Source: Dipetalonema caudispina (taxonomy: Eukaryota > Nematoda > Chromadorea > Rhabditida > Onchocercidae). From it: DNA of 64,000 nt. Below the pieces are notes generated by a model that made no database searches, was not told where the DNA came from, and saw nothing but the letters and a program-made list of their open reading frames with translations. The position numbers and the translations under genes are program-made. Shown piece after piece: positions 51,877-64,000 of the stretch. The stretch spans positions 186,001 to 250,000 of the forward strand of contig JABVXV010000041.1 in NCBI GenBank assembly GCA_013365325.1. Reading direction: 5' to 3'. Every line of letters starts with the position of its first letter. Position 1 is the first letter of the stretch.

Positions 51877-52086
51877 TTATTTTCTATCATATTCCTGGAT
51901 GAAATTTTCGGGTTGTGTCACTATCGATAAGTATCGAATGATGCCTCTCATATGCGATAAGTAATTTTCTCCCAATGGGCAATCATTTGCCCAACCAAGA
52001 TGGGTGCAAATTTTCAAATCAGCCGCAATTCCCCAAATCCCCAAGCAATGATTACAGTAGTGAAGTGATGCGGCATTGAGCTTCAT
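51877..52086 (-). CDS. candidate 69-aa ORF of unknown function
   Basis: ATG at 52086 opens a frame ending in TAA at 51877-51879, and the stop overlaps an AATAAA. The peptide looks protein-like: MKLNAASLHYCNHC, ICTHLGWANDC, then YLSIVTQPENFIQEYD, with four cysteines. In-frame stops lie just upstream, so it would be a single-exon product. No family is recognised; chance cannot be excluded. Confidence 0.25.
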   Translation of the reverse strand: MKLNAASLHYCNHCLGIWGIAADLKICTHLGWANDCPLGENYLSHMRGIIRYLSIVTQPENFIQEYDRK

Positions 52087-52585
52087 CTCCAAAGTTCATC
52101 ATTATATCTTTGGATAAACTAATGCAGCTGTTATTGGGGCTCTGAGATTATCAAGAAAATGCTTTTCTTTCCTTGATAAATATTCCTAAATAAGCCAGCA
52201 TGTAGATTTTCTAATGTGTTTTTTTTTTTTTTTTTTCTTCTGCTGGACTCTACATTTATTTGCTTGTTTGTTTAGTTGATCTTTTTTTGTTTGTAAAAAT
52301 CGAAACTCCGAAGTTTGATTTAACATCTAAAATCTGATCAAACAAAATTTATTGACGATGTCATTTCTGCAACCCCAATAAATCAGTGAATAGCTTATCG
52401 CATGTGCTTGTAAGCAAGGAGAGGAAAAAGCAGGATGATGAAAAAAAGTATATATCTTCAAACAAATTTGTTGATATGTAGGCCGGCCGACTATTACACA
52501 ATTTTTTTTCGCGGCTGGCCACTAAACCATTGCTGGAAATCACACCAACATAATGATGATATACGTTTGTTTCAGAGGTTGCGGA

Positions 52586-52590
<5 letters not shown>

Positions 52591-52617
<27 letters not shown>
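52591..52617. repeat. poly(A) tract, 27 nt
   Basis: Uninterrupted run of A followed by a C/T-rich stretch (to about 52860) on the plus strand. It produces lysine-rich artefact ORFs. Confidence 0.9.
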
Positions 52618-52618
<1 letters not shown>

Positions 52619-54846
52619 CAAAACCCTCTCTTCCAGCGCATTTCATCTCGCTTGCTTTCCCCTTTCCCGTTTCCCGTAGCTTATCATTGTGAATTTCTTC
52701 TTCCTGGTTCTACTATCATCCTTCTCCATTGGCACTATTCTCCGTCCTTCTTCTATCTTACTTTCAACAAATTGTCGAGAAAAGTGAAGGTGTGAAAAAG
52801 TTCTGTTCTCGAACACACATCTTCCTCTCTCTGCTCTCCCTATTTCTCTTTGTCTATTTGCTATTCTCTCTATGTTTAAGTGCACATGAACAAGAATAAA
52901 ATTCAAGCCAACACATTATCATCACCACTGTCATCATAATCGACTTCATCTCGTCATTCGTTAAGAACTTCAACCCTACTTCTACATTACCAAAAACTTC
53001 ACATGAAACAAATAAGTAGTTTTATGACGTCCAACAAAAGCAATTCGATATTGCATTGAGGAAAAAACAAAAAAATTTTCATTCTTATTTTCTCTTTTGG
53101 AAAAATAAACATTGGATTGAAATAAAAAATTTGCTTGAGAAGGAATTTCATAGATTACCATAAATTTAATTCATATAGACACAAAGTTGAAGAACTTAGT
53201 ATAAAAAATCAATACTATGTTGACTACGTATGTTATGCCCAAAACTTTATGGCCACTTTTAATGAACCGTCATACAAACGAGTCAGTTTAAATGAAGTAT
53301 GTTTTGTATTGTCTGTGTAAAGAGATAATTACTTAATTGGTGGTCGGCAAAAAATAGCTACTAGTTAATATTAACTTGGAGATGATAGCTTAGGGTGAAA
53401 TGACCCTCTCTTTCTTTTTCGCGATACATCAGTCACTTCAAACTTCTCCTTATAGGTAAATGATGCCGACAGTAGACCCCCTTGGACATCTATCTTCATT
53501 GATCCTCTGTTATTTTCAACATTTAACTCATCATTCATGAGAGGCTGAGTCCAATCTCCTCAAATCTTCAGATGATTCGGTGATTGCTTTTGATTTGTCC
53601 CATTTACTAAAAATTTTTCTTAATTATCAATGATTGGGTATTAGAGAAGTTTTTAGTCATTACAGAGAGAATAGGATTTAAGTTAAATGAGGTAGTAGTT
53701 TGCAAAAATTTTAAATAAAAGGTTTGAAGAAATTTCCAAAATTGTGATTCACCAAAAATATATTGTACTTACAGCAAAAGAGTAATGTGAAACAAAGTAT
53801 AAGAGAATATATAAAATTACATAAATAAATAAATGACGTATATATTCAATAAGGCATATATGGTCATTTGATAAGGAGATAACGAGAAGATATCGTATGC
53901 GAAAGAATGCAAAAATCACTTACTCTTTAAATAATGGAAAGGTGTTGGGAGCAAAAGAATGCAAAAATGTTGGAATTTTAAAGATGTTTTTGTTGCCAAA
54001 CAGATTGACATCTATGTTATGGAAAATGCAAACATAGTGTATTCACATCTCCCTCTCTTTATTTCCTTCTCTCTCCCTCTCTCCCGCCCTTTCTGTTAAT
54101 ATCAGTTCAATTACTGACCAATACTTTCTTCAAAATATTTTCTAAATTATGCTTGCTTTTCTTTTCTTTTACAGTATTTGGCGAAAAAATTTACTTTACT
54201 AAAAGTATTATTACCATGATAAATCATCAAAATATCGGTCAACGGAAATGACATGAACGCAAGCAATTACAGGATAGACCAAAGTTAAGTATTGAATAAT
54301 CGCTTAAATTGGACAGTTCTCTGACCATTCATATTAAGCGCATTAACACCATAGGTCATTTTTTTATTAAGATACAACTACTAAGTCCATCATGATGTCA
54401 TAGAAATCCTGACATCTTGCATCTGCAATGATTTCTTATAATAGATCCATTGTTATTATTAAGTTCACTTATCAGACTATTCTCGAATTCAATAAGGAAT
54501 CGTTTCAGTTGCATTTTAAAATGAAGACAATATATTGCTAGGAATATGAAATATTTCTACTCAAATATTAAAATTTACAATTATGATAAAATAATTTGAT
54601 TAAACTCTTAAAAATTTATAATGACATGAAATAGTTGAAAAGTAAGAGAATAAGCATAAGCTTGCGCAATTGAAGAAGCATTAAATTTAGTAAAGAGTGA
54701 GCTGGCTCATCAATGTTTGGTGATTGTTGAAGAAGCTAAACGGTTGCCTTTCACTGTTTGGCTTCGTCTTCTTCCTTCGTTGGTGCTATGAGAAGAAGCA
54801 ATGAGCCGGAAGATAATTTCCCCCGCTGAGAAAGAGACAGCGCAAA

Positions 54847-54892
54847 TGCAGCAGAAGCAGCAATAGTAGTAGCAGTAGCAGCAGCATCAATG
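54847..54892. repeat. degenerate (AGC/AGT)n tract
   Basis: AGC and AGT trinucleotide units with interruptions, visible directly. Confidence 0.75.
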
Positions 54893-55007
54893 ATGATTAC
54901 CAATCCTAACGACCATTACTACCATGATAATGATAATAATGTTGATGAAAATAATTGAATGATAATGAATGATATTAGGATAAATGATGGGGAAATGAAA
55001 TGGAGGA

Positions 55008-55029
55008 AGATGATGATGATGATGATGAT
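55008..55029. repeat. (GAT)n microsatellite
   Basis: Seven GAT units; read on the minus strand it gives a short polyhistidine artefact. Confidence 0.85.
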
Positions 55030-58000
55030 ATTTGTTGTTTAGTGATGTTAAATTCGATGAATAGCCGAAATAGTCAACGATAAGAAGTAGAAAAATTTGC
55101 ATAAAAATTTTAGTCAAAAGTGATCCTTGATGACCAAGCTTTCTTTTTTTTCTTTACTTTCAAAACTTGGAAATTTTTCGATTTCGTTCTAAACTTTAAC
55201 AATTCTTTAGGTGATAACTTTAAAAAAGAAGGTTTTAAATGGTTCTTTTAATGGAAGAAGCACAGGTCAGTATAGTTAAGAGAATAGAGGGACAATAGGT
55301 TGTTGTTATTTGATATGGTTAAGTGATGATGTTTACTGATTATGGATTAGATCCAGTGTCGCGATAACCGGGTATACAGGTGTCAAATGCCTTTATACCT
55401 CTCTGAAGACCATTTGTTTGCAAATAATTAACGCTTTACCCTTAACAGGCATATAATATCTGCCTTAGATAATCTTGATTGTGTTCAAAAGACAAGACCA
55501 ATATTATCCAAATTTTTTTTCTGCAAAGCACTAGTATTATATGAAACGAATATTACTGTTATACGACCTTCATTAATCTCAAAAATTTCCATTCAATTTT
55601 CAAAATTCTAAAAAATTACAGTAGTTGATAGATAATTTGGGAGAAGAAAAACTCTTTGAACTTCCAAAATGAAAATTTAGAGCAAAATGTTTCTGGTGTA
55701 TTATTTTACTTTTCAACCGAGATGGAGAAAAATTCACCAAAATCCAATAAGGATGCAATTTTCAAGACCATAGAAATGACAGGATAGCGAAGGTAATATG
55801 TGCTAACTATTTAAATAAAAACAAGAAAAAAAGGCTCTCATGGTGCTTATTCAATGATGAACATCTATAACTTTTCTCTTAGTACGATTTGATTTGAACT
55901 TTCGCATCTGTCAGCTTTACATCTCATCCGTCATACTTATATCAATTCTTAACAAACGTTTTATGAAATTTAAGAATTGGAAAAATTAAAGTTCCTGAGA
56001 ACCCTTACTTTGGCTTATCATTTGCGCAACGTCTATCATGCATTTCAGTTACGAGTTTTCAAACTTGTAAAACTATAATTAGAATATTTCTCAGTGATAG
56101 CCTACTGGCAATCATTCCAGTGAGTGATTTGACACTTTTGGCTATTGTGCCAAGAACGGCAATCTGCGTTGTCCACATGCTCTTTTATCCAAAACAATAT
56201 TTATAGACGTTCCGTGTGGTATGGAATAAAATAGTCCCTAAGGATTTATCATTCAATTAGGATCAATCATTGCGAACAATATTATGAATGAATAGAATCA
56301 CGTGCTTTCTAAACATTAACTTCTCTTTCACATTTTCCCTATCAACCTTGATGAGTAACGACTTCTGTTGTGCTATTTTTAATTACAATAAAAAATTTGC
56401 AATTTCGTAAGTTAAGAAATTAAATCCTAGATTAAAGAAATGTTTATTCAGTATTTCTCTAGTGATATATAGAATATGTGAATTTTTACGGATTAATGTT
56501 ATATTAATTAATATTATATTAATTCATAAACCGGAAAATCTTGGTCATTCATCTTTAATAGGAAATGTTGACTTATTGTTGTTTTTGAATTTCAAATTTG
56601 AAAAAACTATAATTTGATGAAAATACGAAATCCAAATGTTTGGAACGTGCTGGAGATGAAGACGAAGGATTCGAAGGAGTACGGTAAATTGAGCAAAACG
56701 AGTTGCAGACAGTGTTCTGAATGCCTGTATCCATCTGTGCTGCAGGGGATGGGTGTGTTTGTCGTTACTTTGTCGCACCGTGAAAATCGGGATGAATAGA
56801 TGATAAACAGGCATGTAATGCCACAGCAGGACACGTGGTTGAATATGTTTGTCGGCATACACGCATACATGTAACATATATGCCTGTGTATGTCGATATA
56901 TGTGTAGGTGCCACTAACATGTGATAACAATCACAAATGGGTGAGATTTGATGTGACGAACAACCACGACAATGACACTCCAATGATGGTGAATATAGGA
57001 TAGTTCATTTGTTGAAACAGAATTTAGACCTGAATGAGTTAGTTCTAAGTTTGACATGCATATGTCTCAACCTTGTTCGTTCTCCCTCAATGAACATATC
57101 TCATCTCTGTTATAATTCATCAACGACAACCTCCTCCTACTATTCCATTCCATCTTCCCCCTTCTTTCCTGGATCCTGTTTTGTCAGTTTCTTCAACAAA
57201 TCGTCTTCCCTCCTCCCCTTTTGCCTTGTTCGTACCCATAAAACATGTACAAATATATGATTGAAGGAATACATACACGAATTGCATTATTCAGTACATT
57301 TTGAAGGGATAGTTTTCGATTTTCATCGTCAAATGCCAATTAGTTCCAATATACCACACTTATTTAGGAAGATCTTTTTTGGAAGTTAAAAAGTTGAAAT
57401 GGGATGGATTCATTTAATATCTTACTTTGGCTAAGCTTTTTATAGCTTAGATTCGAAAATCATCCTTATTCTCCATTGACGGAATTATGTCTTGGCCACT
57501 AACTACAATTCTGGATATTCAGCGGATGCAGTGAAAATAAAGATAAGATGAAATAAATGATGGAAACGGATGAAGTTTAATGAGACCTAAAGTTTATGGG
57601 AGTAAAATATGAATTTTGACATCTTGCAGAATAAAAAAGAAGAAAAGATCAATGTTTGATATTGAAAATGACGAGATTTGTCGTCGAGATTTGTGGTTCT
57701 GCGACAGTTCAAAATGAGCATTCTTCGCCCATTTTGAATAAACGATCTTTGACAAATGCAAATGCGATGATGGTCGACGATGTCCTTCCAGCTGTCCATA
57801 TCCACGCCCTCCAGTATCTTAATCTGTCTTCATGCTTTCCCTGTTCATATCCTAGACGAATGGAACCTTCTGAATCTAGCTAGTACAACTCTTCCCTCCA
57901 TGGATGATCGCAACTCTTCCGTGATGAAATCAAAATTGATATCAGTTTAATGAACTTAATCGCTTGGCTATTTAATGACTTACGCCAACCTGATTATAAA

Positions 58001-61000
58001 TAAGAATTTCTAAAATAAACGTTCTACACCATATGGTGTCATTTAAATAGTATGAAATATGCAAATTATGGCAACATATTTCATTCATATAATAGAAAAT
58101 TGGGAATGCATTAATACAGCCGGGAAGTATAATAGTTTATTATTAACGGTTCAGTATGAAACTTCAAAATGTAATATTAGTATTTGTTTCAGTATAGTTC
58201 GGAGTTTGAAATTCTCTTACATAAAAATTCTCGAATGCCAAATAAGTCGATATAAAAGTACAAGGTATCAGAAATTAACTGCTACTGATAATTTCGATAT
58301 TAATTACTTGGTTTATTGCATTATAGTGGCTCTTCCACATGATATCTTGCGCTAAATATTGACCTCTTAAAAAGGGAGATAGGTCAAGTAGGAAAATTTA
58401 CTCCTTTTGACCTTTGACCTCAAAGTTCCTACGAACGTATGACATATTGCAGCATCCTTTTTGTGATTCTATTCCAATATCAAGCTGTGAAAAAAGAATA
58501 ATTCAACAACATTTTGTGCTTATCTATTTTTTTTACCATAGTGATTGATTCACCTGAAATACGAGCGTTTTCCCTCCATTCTTTTAATTTTCACTTAAAC
58601 ATTCTTAAAATGTACGGTTTTCTAACGAGCAACCAATCGTTTGCATTTAAAACATGGCAATTAATCTAAACTTTTGACTTTTCATTTTTATTTATAAAGA
58701 GTGGAAAGAAAGGAAGAAGTGTAAAAAAAAGTATATGAACAAATTTTCCCAACAAATTTATGCATTCATATTTCAGAATCCGGACTAGTCATAAATTTCA
58801 TTTCCTGCGACACAAATGCTAAAAAAGAACGATACACTATTTTTAAGAAAGGAATAACAATATCAAGCAGATTTGGTTCGATTTGCGCAAATTTATTAAC
58901 AGTCAGAGAAAATGTGACATAGAAATTACTTCTTTTTAATCGATTGTATCCAATTCTTTAGTGTTGCATCATCATTTAGTTTTAGCACTGATAGAGCAAA
59001 CTGAAATTGTTGAAATTCTAAATTTGTTTCATTGATAAGATTACCCTAACTTTCATCGACTACTTAAGATGTTGATTTTTTTTTTTTGTTAACAAGATGA
59101 CATGAACTTTTCTTCCCGCTATCAAATGTCGGATTTGAAAATCTTCTCCACATCAATACTATCAAAATTTTTATTGGTATTCTTTAAAACATTATTCAGT
59201 GGATGACTAATTTGAAGAATATTTGGACAGCAAAAACGATGCTTCTATCCACATTTTCGAGATTCCAAACAAATTTATTTAGTTCATGAGAAATGTGACT
59301 TGAACATTTTATTGCATTGGTGTAACAACTTCGAAGGATGAACGAACAAATGAATCAGGAAAATGTTGCTATGTAATGCCAAATTGTTCGAATCACTGAC
59401 AGTCTGGTTAGCGATTTCCGTAAAAGATTGGTTTGATCGCTTCAGCAGAGTCCTATACGTGACGATGTCTCAATCATTCTGAAAAATATTTATCAAGAAT
59501 TATCTGTAATGCCAATGACATAGATTTTTTTTTTTTGATTTGAGGATAGCTATCACTCCTAGAGTTCGAATTTCATGATACGCGTAAGCTACAAAAATTT
59601 TGAATTTATTTACGATAGCTGCTCTGGGTATTTTAATTTCAAAACAAATCATATACTGCTGAATCGAGATTTGAGGCCAGAAAATATTCTTTTTGAGGAG
59701 AAAAAGTGCAATCCCTTCCATTTTTCTGGAACTGTCTTTTATGAACATTAGCTAATTCCGCTCACTTTTTTTGAAGCTATTGGTCAAAAGAAACAAATCA
59801 CAGCAAAATCAGTGCGAGGTTATGCCGCTCTAATGATTGTCTTCCTAAATTCAAGTTAAACTGCTCTAAGACTATATAATGAGTCATTAGCGCCATTTTA
59901 ATGCATTACATACTTCTAGAAGACCTCCACTGGATCGATTCAGAAAATACTGCAAGGAGTGTTCGGTTGTATTTTCTGAACTGGTAGAACGTCTTGTTAC
60001 TATCAACATTTAAGTGTCGAAATGAAACTGTGGAATTGCAACTACTAAATAATAGAATAGATAAAAAAGCAAAGAATGTCATCATAAATTAATAAATTTT
60101 CGATTGATTCGAAAGATTTAGAATTAAAAGAAAACAAGTGCATTGATGATATCAAAAAGCCAAAAACTATCCAGTCAGAAAAGTTATGATGACTTCCTAC
60201 TATCTCATAGATGGAAATGAGTTTCGCACTATTGATTTAATCGCCTAATTGTCGTAAATTACGAAAAGTTGACGGATGCAATGACATTTATCATATAATA
60301 ATACTGAGAAAGTGGTTATTTATACTATTATTGTTGTTTCATAATCTCTGCGCAAGTGCTGCAGTAACTTTGTTTCTGCTTGTCATCAATACGATCCCAA
60401 AATAATTCATTGCTTTGGTATTGACCAGAAATGTTAATTCACATACCAAAACCACCCGCAATATGCAAAATGTATAGCTTCGATAAAGCTACCGATGGCA
60501 TCACGGTCAAATTCGCTGAATGAAATGTTCTAATAAATGATGTTGCAAACTTTTTCTAGAAGTTAATAAGTGATTAAAAATTCTATTTAATCGGTTCACT
60601 AGATTGCCACTAAAAGGTATATTCCATAACTAACGAATTTTCAAAATGCTGGTAGTAATAAGGCGTTAAATATTTCAAAAGCTATCGATAAAGTTTGAAG
60701 GGAAAGTAATAATATTGGCTGGAAATCTTTATAATTCTGACCAATTCTCCATATTTTCCTTTCTTGAGAAGATTTTTATGAGATATACATGACAATTTAA
60801 TTTTAATAATGTAAGACATTTCGTCTAATAGTGTTGTAGGTTATTGGCATTCTGGGCATAAATTCATGTAATTCTGCAAGTCGACTCTCAAATCTCTCTG
60901 TTTATTTAGGTTCTCATATGATGAATTTAACTTTTGGTAACTCTGAAACGTTTATTTGGATTGTAATAAAGTAAGCTCAATACTTCTATATTGTGGGAAA

Positions 61001-63608
61001 TTTGAAATGACTACCAAATTTGTTCTTTATTGAAATGGCAGAAGACCGTTTCAGTTTATTACGTCTAACTGGCATAACCACGCAATGTTATGGTAGTTAG
61101 GAAATTTGTAAAAATATTTTGAATGACAATATGTTTGTCAATACATCCAAAAATTTATTTAAAGAAAATTTTCTTGTAAAAAAAGTTTAATTTGGAAAAT
61201 TAAATCTCATTAGCCTATAGATTTCAAATCGTATGTATTTATCTAAAGATTCTGCTGTTTCAGAAATCTGCGGCACAGTAAAGGAAGGAAACAAATTTCT
61301 TGCATCAGGCACGTGAATGTCTGTCGTACCCCCTGCCAGGTCAACAGTTCAAAATGAACTTTAAGTTGGATGGAACATAGGTAGTAGTCACAATATGTGT
61401 AAAAACGAAAAGGCGGAATGATACTTTTATGTATGCAAATGATGTTGGGATAGGAGCTATTGCAAGCGGTATGGGATATGGATCATAGAGGTATTTAGCA
61501 TTCCCTTTAATTAGACCTCAAACGCATAAAACTTATTTCTCCGGTGCAAGAAATGACTGACCCGAAATTGATGGAAGGGTTGAAGAAGGGAAAGGATGAA
61601 CAGTTACGAGGTCAGGGTTGGAGAGCTAGAATGCTTCACATGAACGATTTACCGATTTGTGTTGTTGATGGTCAATTACTATTTCACTTGACACTTCAAA
61701 GCCTTGGAACCGTCTTTCAGTTGATGTTATCAGTACCAACTTTCCTAGCCTCTCTACGCAATATACTTTCATGTCCCTTACCGAAATGAAGCTTTCCTCC
61801 CATGACAGTCCCGAAATTATGCAAAAATAAATCATTCGGAAAGTTTACATGCTCTTTTTTATGTCCTCTTAGTCTAAATTTTAAAGATTGTACGGAGGAT
61901 CCATTAATGAACCATCATAGTTCAAATGTACATTCATTGGAAAGGATCGATCAAAACATACTTTTATATATTTTCAATTTTCAAATTTTTTAAGCAAATT
62001 TTTCTTGTCTGCCATAGCAAGTATCGCACGACTGCTTTGAAAAATATGCAGCCATCATCATATAGGTAACACCTTATGAACAACAATCCTTGTATCAAAT
62101 AGCCTTTGAAATAAGATATGGGGGTAAACATGTTCGATTCAGCAGAGATGAAATAAATAATTGATTATTTAAAAGTAAATTTTCCTCGATGTTTCCTAGG
62201 AAATGCTTTTTGTGCTACAAATTAAAATATTCCTTTTTATCTTTCTGCAAATATGACAAAGAAAAAAAAAGCTATTCATCGCATCAATGCAACTGAATTG
62301 AGAAGCGCATTTCTGGTGATGACTTGATAGCATCGAAGGCAACTTACATAGAACCTTCGAAAAAGCTTGTACTGTCCATTTCGTTTGAAATACTTTCTGT
62401 CTAAAGGTTCAAAGCTTAAGTCTGCCAAAACTTAATATTTTCACGATTTTGATACCGGCTAATCAGTCCCATACTAAGTACTAAGATTTGGTGAAAAAAA
62501 AACTCGAAATAGACATTTGCTTGTATTTTACTTGAATTTAACTTTAAAAAAGAAACCTGTACAACTACAAACATGACAGAAAAACAACAGTTAAAAAAGT
62601 CCATTTTGATTGAAATTGTTTTGAAACAATAAAATTTCTTACAGTGGAATAAAATTCCAAAGATGCTAAAGATTACAGAAAACATTAACAATTAACAATT
62701 TTTTGGGAAGTTCAAATGATACATATTTGTAATACTCTTTATGTCAATTCAACACTCAATAAATTTGTTGCTAACGAAAAACAGAATCTTAACCGATCTA
62801 ATAAAATAAATCATTGCCCTTCAGATCTAAGCCGAAATTCTTCTCTCAACACCAAGTATCTCGAGAACTATTGAGAAACCAACACTGTTTAAAGGCATTT
62901 TCAACATTTTGTCCTCATAGTAAGCTAAAATAATATTCATGAAAAAGCAATATTATTTTTTTTATTTCAGAAATATCTTCTATCTTTATTATTCGCACCG
63001 GTATTTTTCACGAGTTTTGGCCCAGTCCCTTCTATACTCCTTATTCTATACATAATAATACAAGTCCCACCCCTCCTCAATGAAGTTTTGCCGTTCAATT
63101 TTTATTTCACATCCAGACACTGATACTTCTTAAAAACTACAATTTACAACTGGAATCTAGACTACGCGGTAGTTAAGCATAATTGGAAACGCAGGAACAT
63201 AATGAGAATAGTTTCTGAGTAGCAATAATCAGTCTAATTGCTTTGGTAGTAGAGGTTAACTACCATTCAACTTTTAATTTGGGTAACCTTCTTTACTTGG
63301 CTTCTCACAACAATCATCAGAGTCTCCATTACCACCATCACAAGCGAACAATTCTCCTGATGCTTTCAAATAACCATGACCCCCTCATATTATGATCACT
63401 GTACTTCGTCATGACCAACCATAATTTTATAAATGTCAAGTTACAGACACTTGTAAACAGAACAACAGTATGATCTTTGAGTGTGCTTATTATGTCAGGA
63501 CTAAAAAAAACCAGACCAAGAGCTAAGAGCCGAGATCTGCAACAGGAATATTTTAGAGATTTCAGCTGAATCTATACCTTCAATTAAACAATTGCCAATA
63601 TCCATCCT

Positions 63609-63769
63609 CTAATATGCAACCATAATAAACCATCTGGAAAGAGGAAGTTCCACAGCACTGCAACAATCCATAACTTTAGCAAGCATAAGCCAGCCCTCGT
63701 TAAGTTCAGAAGTTGCTAATAATTTTATAAACTGTAACATGGGTATGCCTAGACCATAACATGCTTTCC
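63609..63769 (-). CDS. candidate terminal exon of a gene entering from the right edge
   Basis: A textbook acceptor (TTTAATTTCAG) is followed by a 53-codon frame ending in TAG at 63609-63611. The peptide is protein-like: KACYGLGIPMLQFIKLLATS, LNEGWLMLAKVMDCC, ELPLSRWFIMVAY. It would be the last exon of a minus-strand gene whose other exons lie mostly beyond 64000. Family not recognised. Confidence 0.35.
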
Positions 63770-64000
63770 CTGAAATTAAACACAAATAGGAATTCATCAA
63801 TGCATCTGATAAATAGAAGTTACGAGTAATCATTGAGTAATTGGCATTAACTCGTATATTATGAGATTTGCAACTGTTCAAAATAGGATAATTTATTTGT
63901 AAACGAAAATACAGAATGCAAATTTCCGGAAACAGATGATATCATTCAAAGATGTTAAATATGAAATATACACGCTACAACGGACAATAAAGCACAGAAA

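Larger units (their letters stand above)
51098..63608. other. long gene-poor stretch
   Basis: Apart from the 69-aa ORF at 51877-52086, I could not assemble any exon series. Open frames at 56545-56930 (-), 57656-57883 (+), 58059-58355 (+) and 61544-61835 (both strands) were examined. Several regions are open on both strands at once, which argues against a simple coding reading. C/T-rich blocks occur at 51170-51260, 52620-52860 and 57120-57240. Confidence 0.4.

Noticed and set aside
56545..56930. 110-codon and 107-codon minus-strand ORFs overlapping each other
   Set aside because: Several frames on both strands are open over the same bases; no conserved motif or splice structure.
57587..57883. 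ORFs on both strands (72 and 75 codons)
   Set aside because: Three frames are open across the same patch, so coding cannot be assigned to any one; no family match.
61414..61489. Plus-strand peptide FMYANDVGIG recalling the reverse-transcriptase YxDD box
   Set aside because: The first aspartate is replaced, no flanking RT motifs are seen, and stops surround it.
61544..61835. Opposed ORFs (81 codons +, 69 codons -)
   Set aside because: Neither has an acceptable exon context; possibly a decayed insertion but not supportable.

Overview
The window reads as nuclear DNA of a parasitic-type nematode, most likely a filarial worm. It is strongly AT-rich and gene-sparse. Coding exons are short (16 to about 400 nt) and separated by introns with nematode-style TTTCAG-like acceptors. 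Several starts sit just behind a pyrimidine-AG acceptor, as expected for spliced-leader trans-splicing. The species is inferred; nothing in the window names it.

Five protein genes can be reconstructed exon by exon with matching splice phases. (1) 5254-14749 (+) is a 27-exon class C (family 3) GPCR of about 1,419 residues, with two successive extracellular ligand-binding (Venus-flytrap-like) modules and a 7TM core. (2) 18020-19853 (-) is a 202-residue small heat-shock protein, hsp-25-like. (3) 24889-27281 (-) is a phafin (PH + FYVE) endosomal protein with a 16-nt first coding exon. (4) 28595-34615 (+) is beta'-COP (copb-2), divergent from phafin across about 1.3 kb. (5) 42703-49436 (-) is a two-finger GATA factor, elt-1, with long introns separating the two fingers and the tail.

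Between copb-2 and elt-1 lies a sixth, unrecognised gene on the minus strand (exons 35546-37137, probably 38080-38159, possibly starting near 39508). It is easy to miss because its exons are short. Further weak candidates are a Cys4-motif exon just upstream of elt-1 on the opposite strand (49709-49930), a 69-codon ORF (51877-52086, -) and a terminal exon of a gene entering from the right edge (63609-63769, -).

The rest is mostly non-coding: 1-5253, 14750-18019, 19870-24888, most of 39551-42702, and nearly all of 49931-63608. It carries homopolymer runs, microsatellites (GACA, CCAT, GT, GTT, GAT), a near-perfect 43-nt palindrome inside an elt-1 intron, and a cluster of WGATAR sites about 1.3 kb upstream of elt-1. 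I see no CRISPR array, rRNA, tRNA or intact transposon. The genes do not form an operon or shared pathway; phafin and copb-2 both act in membrane traffic but probably sit together by chance.
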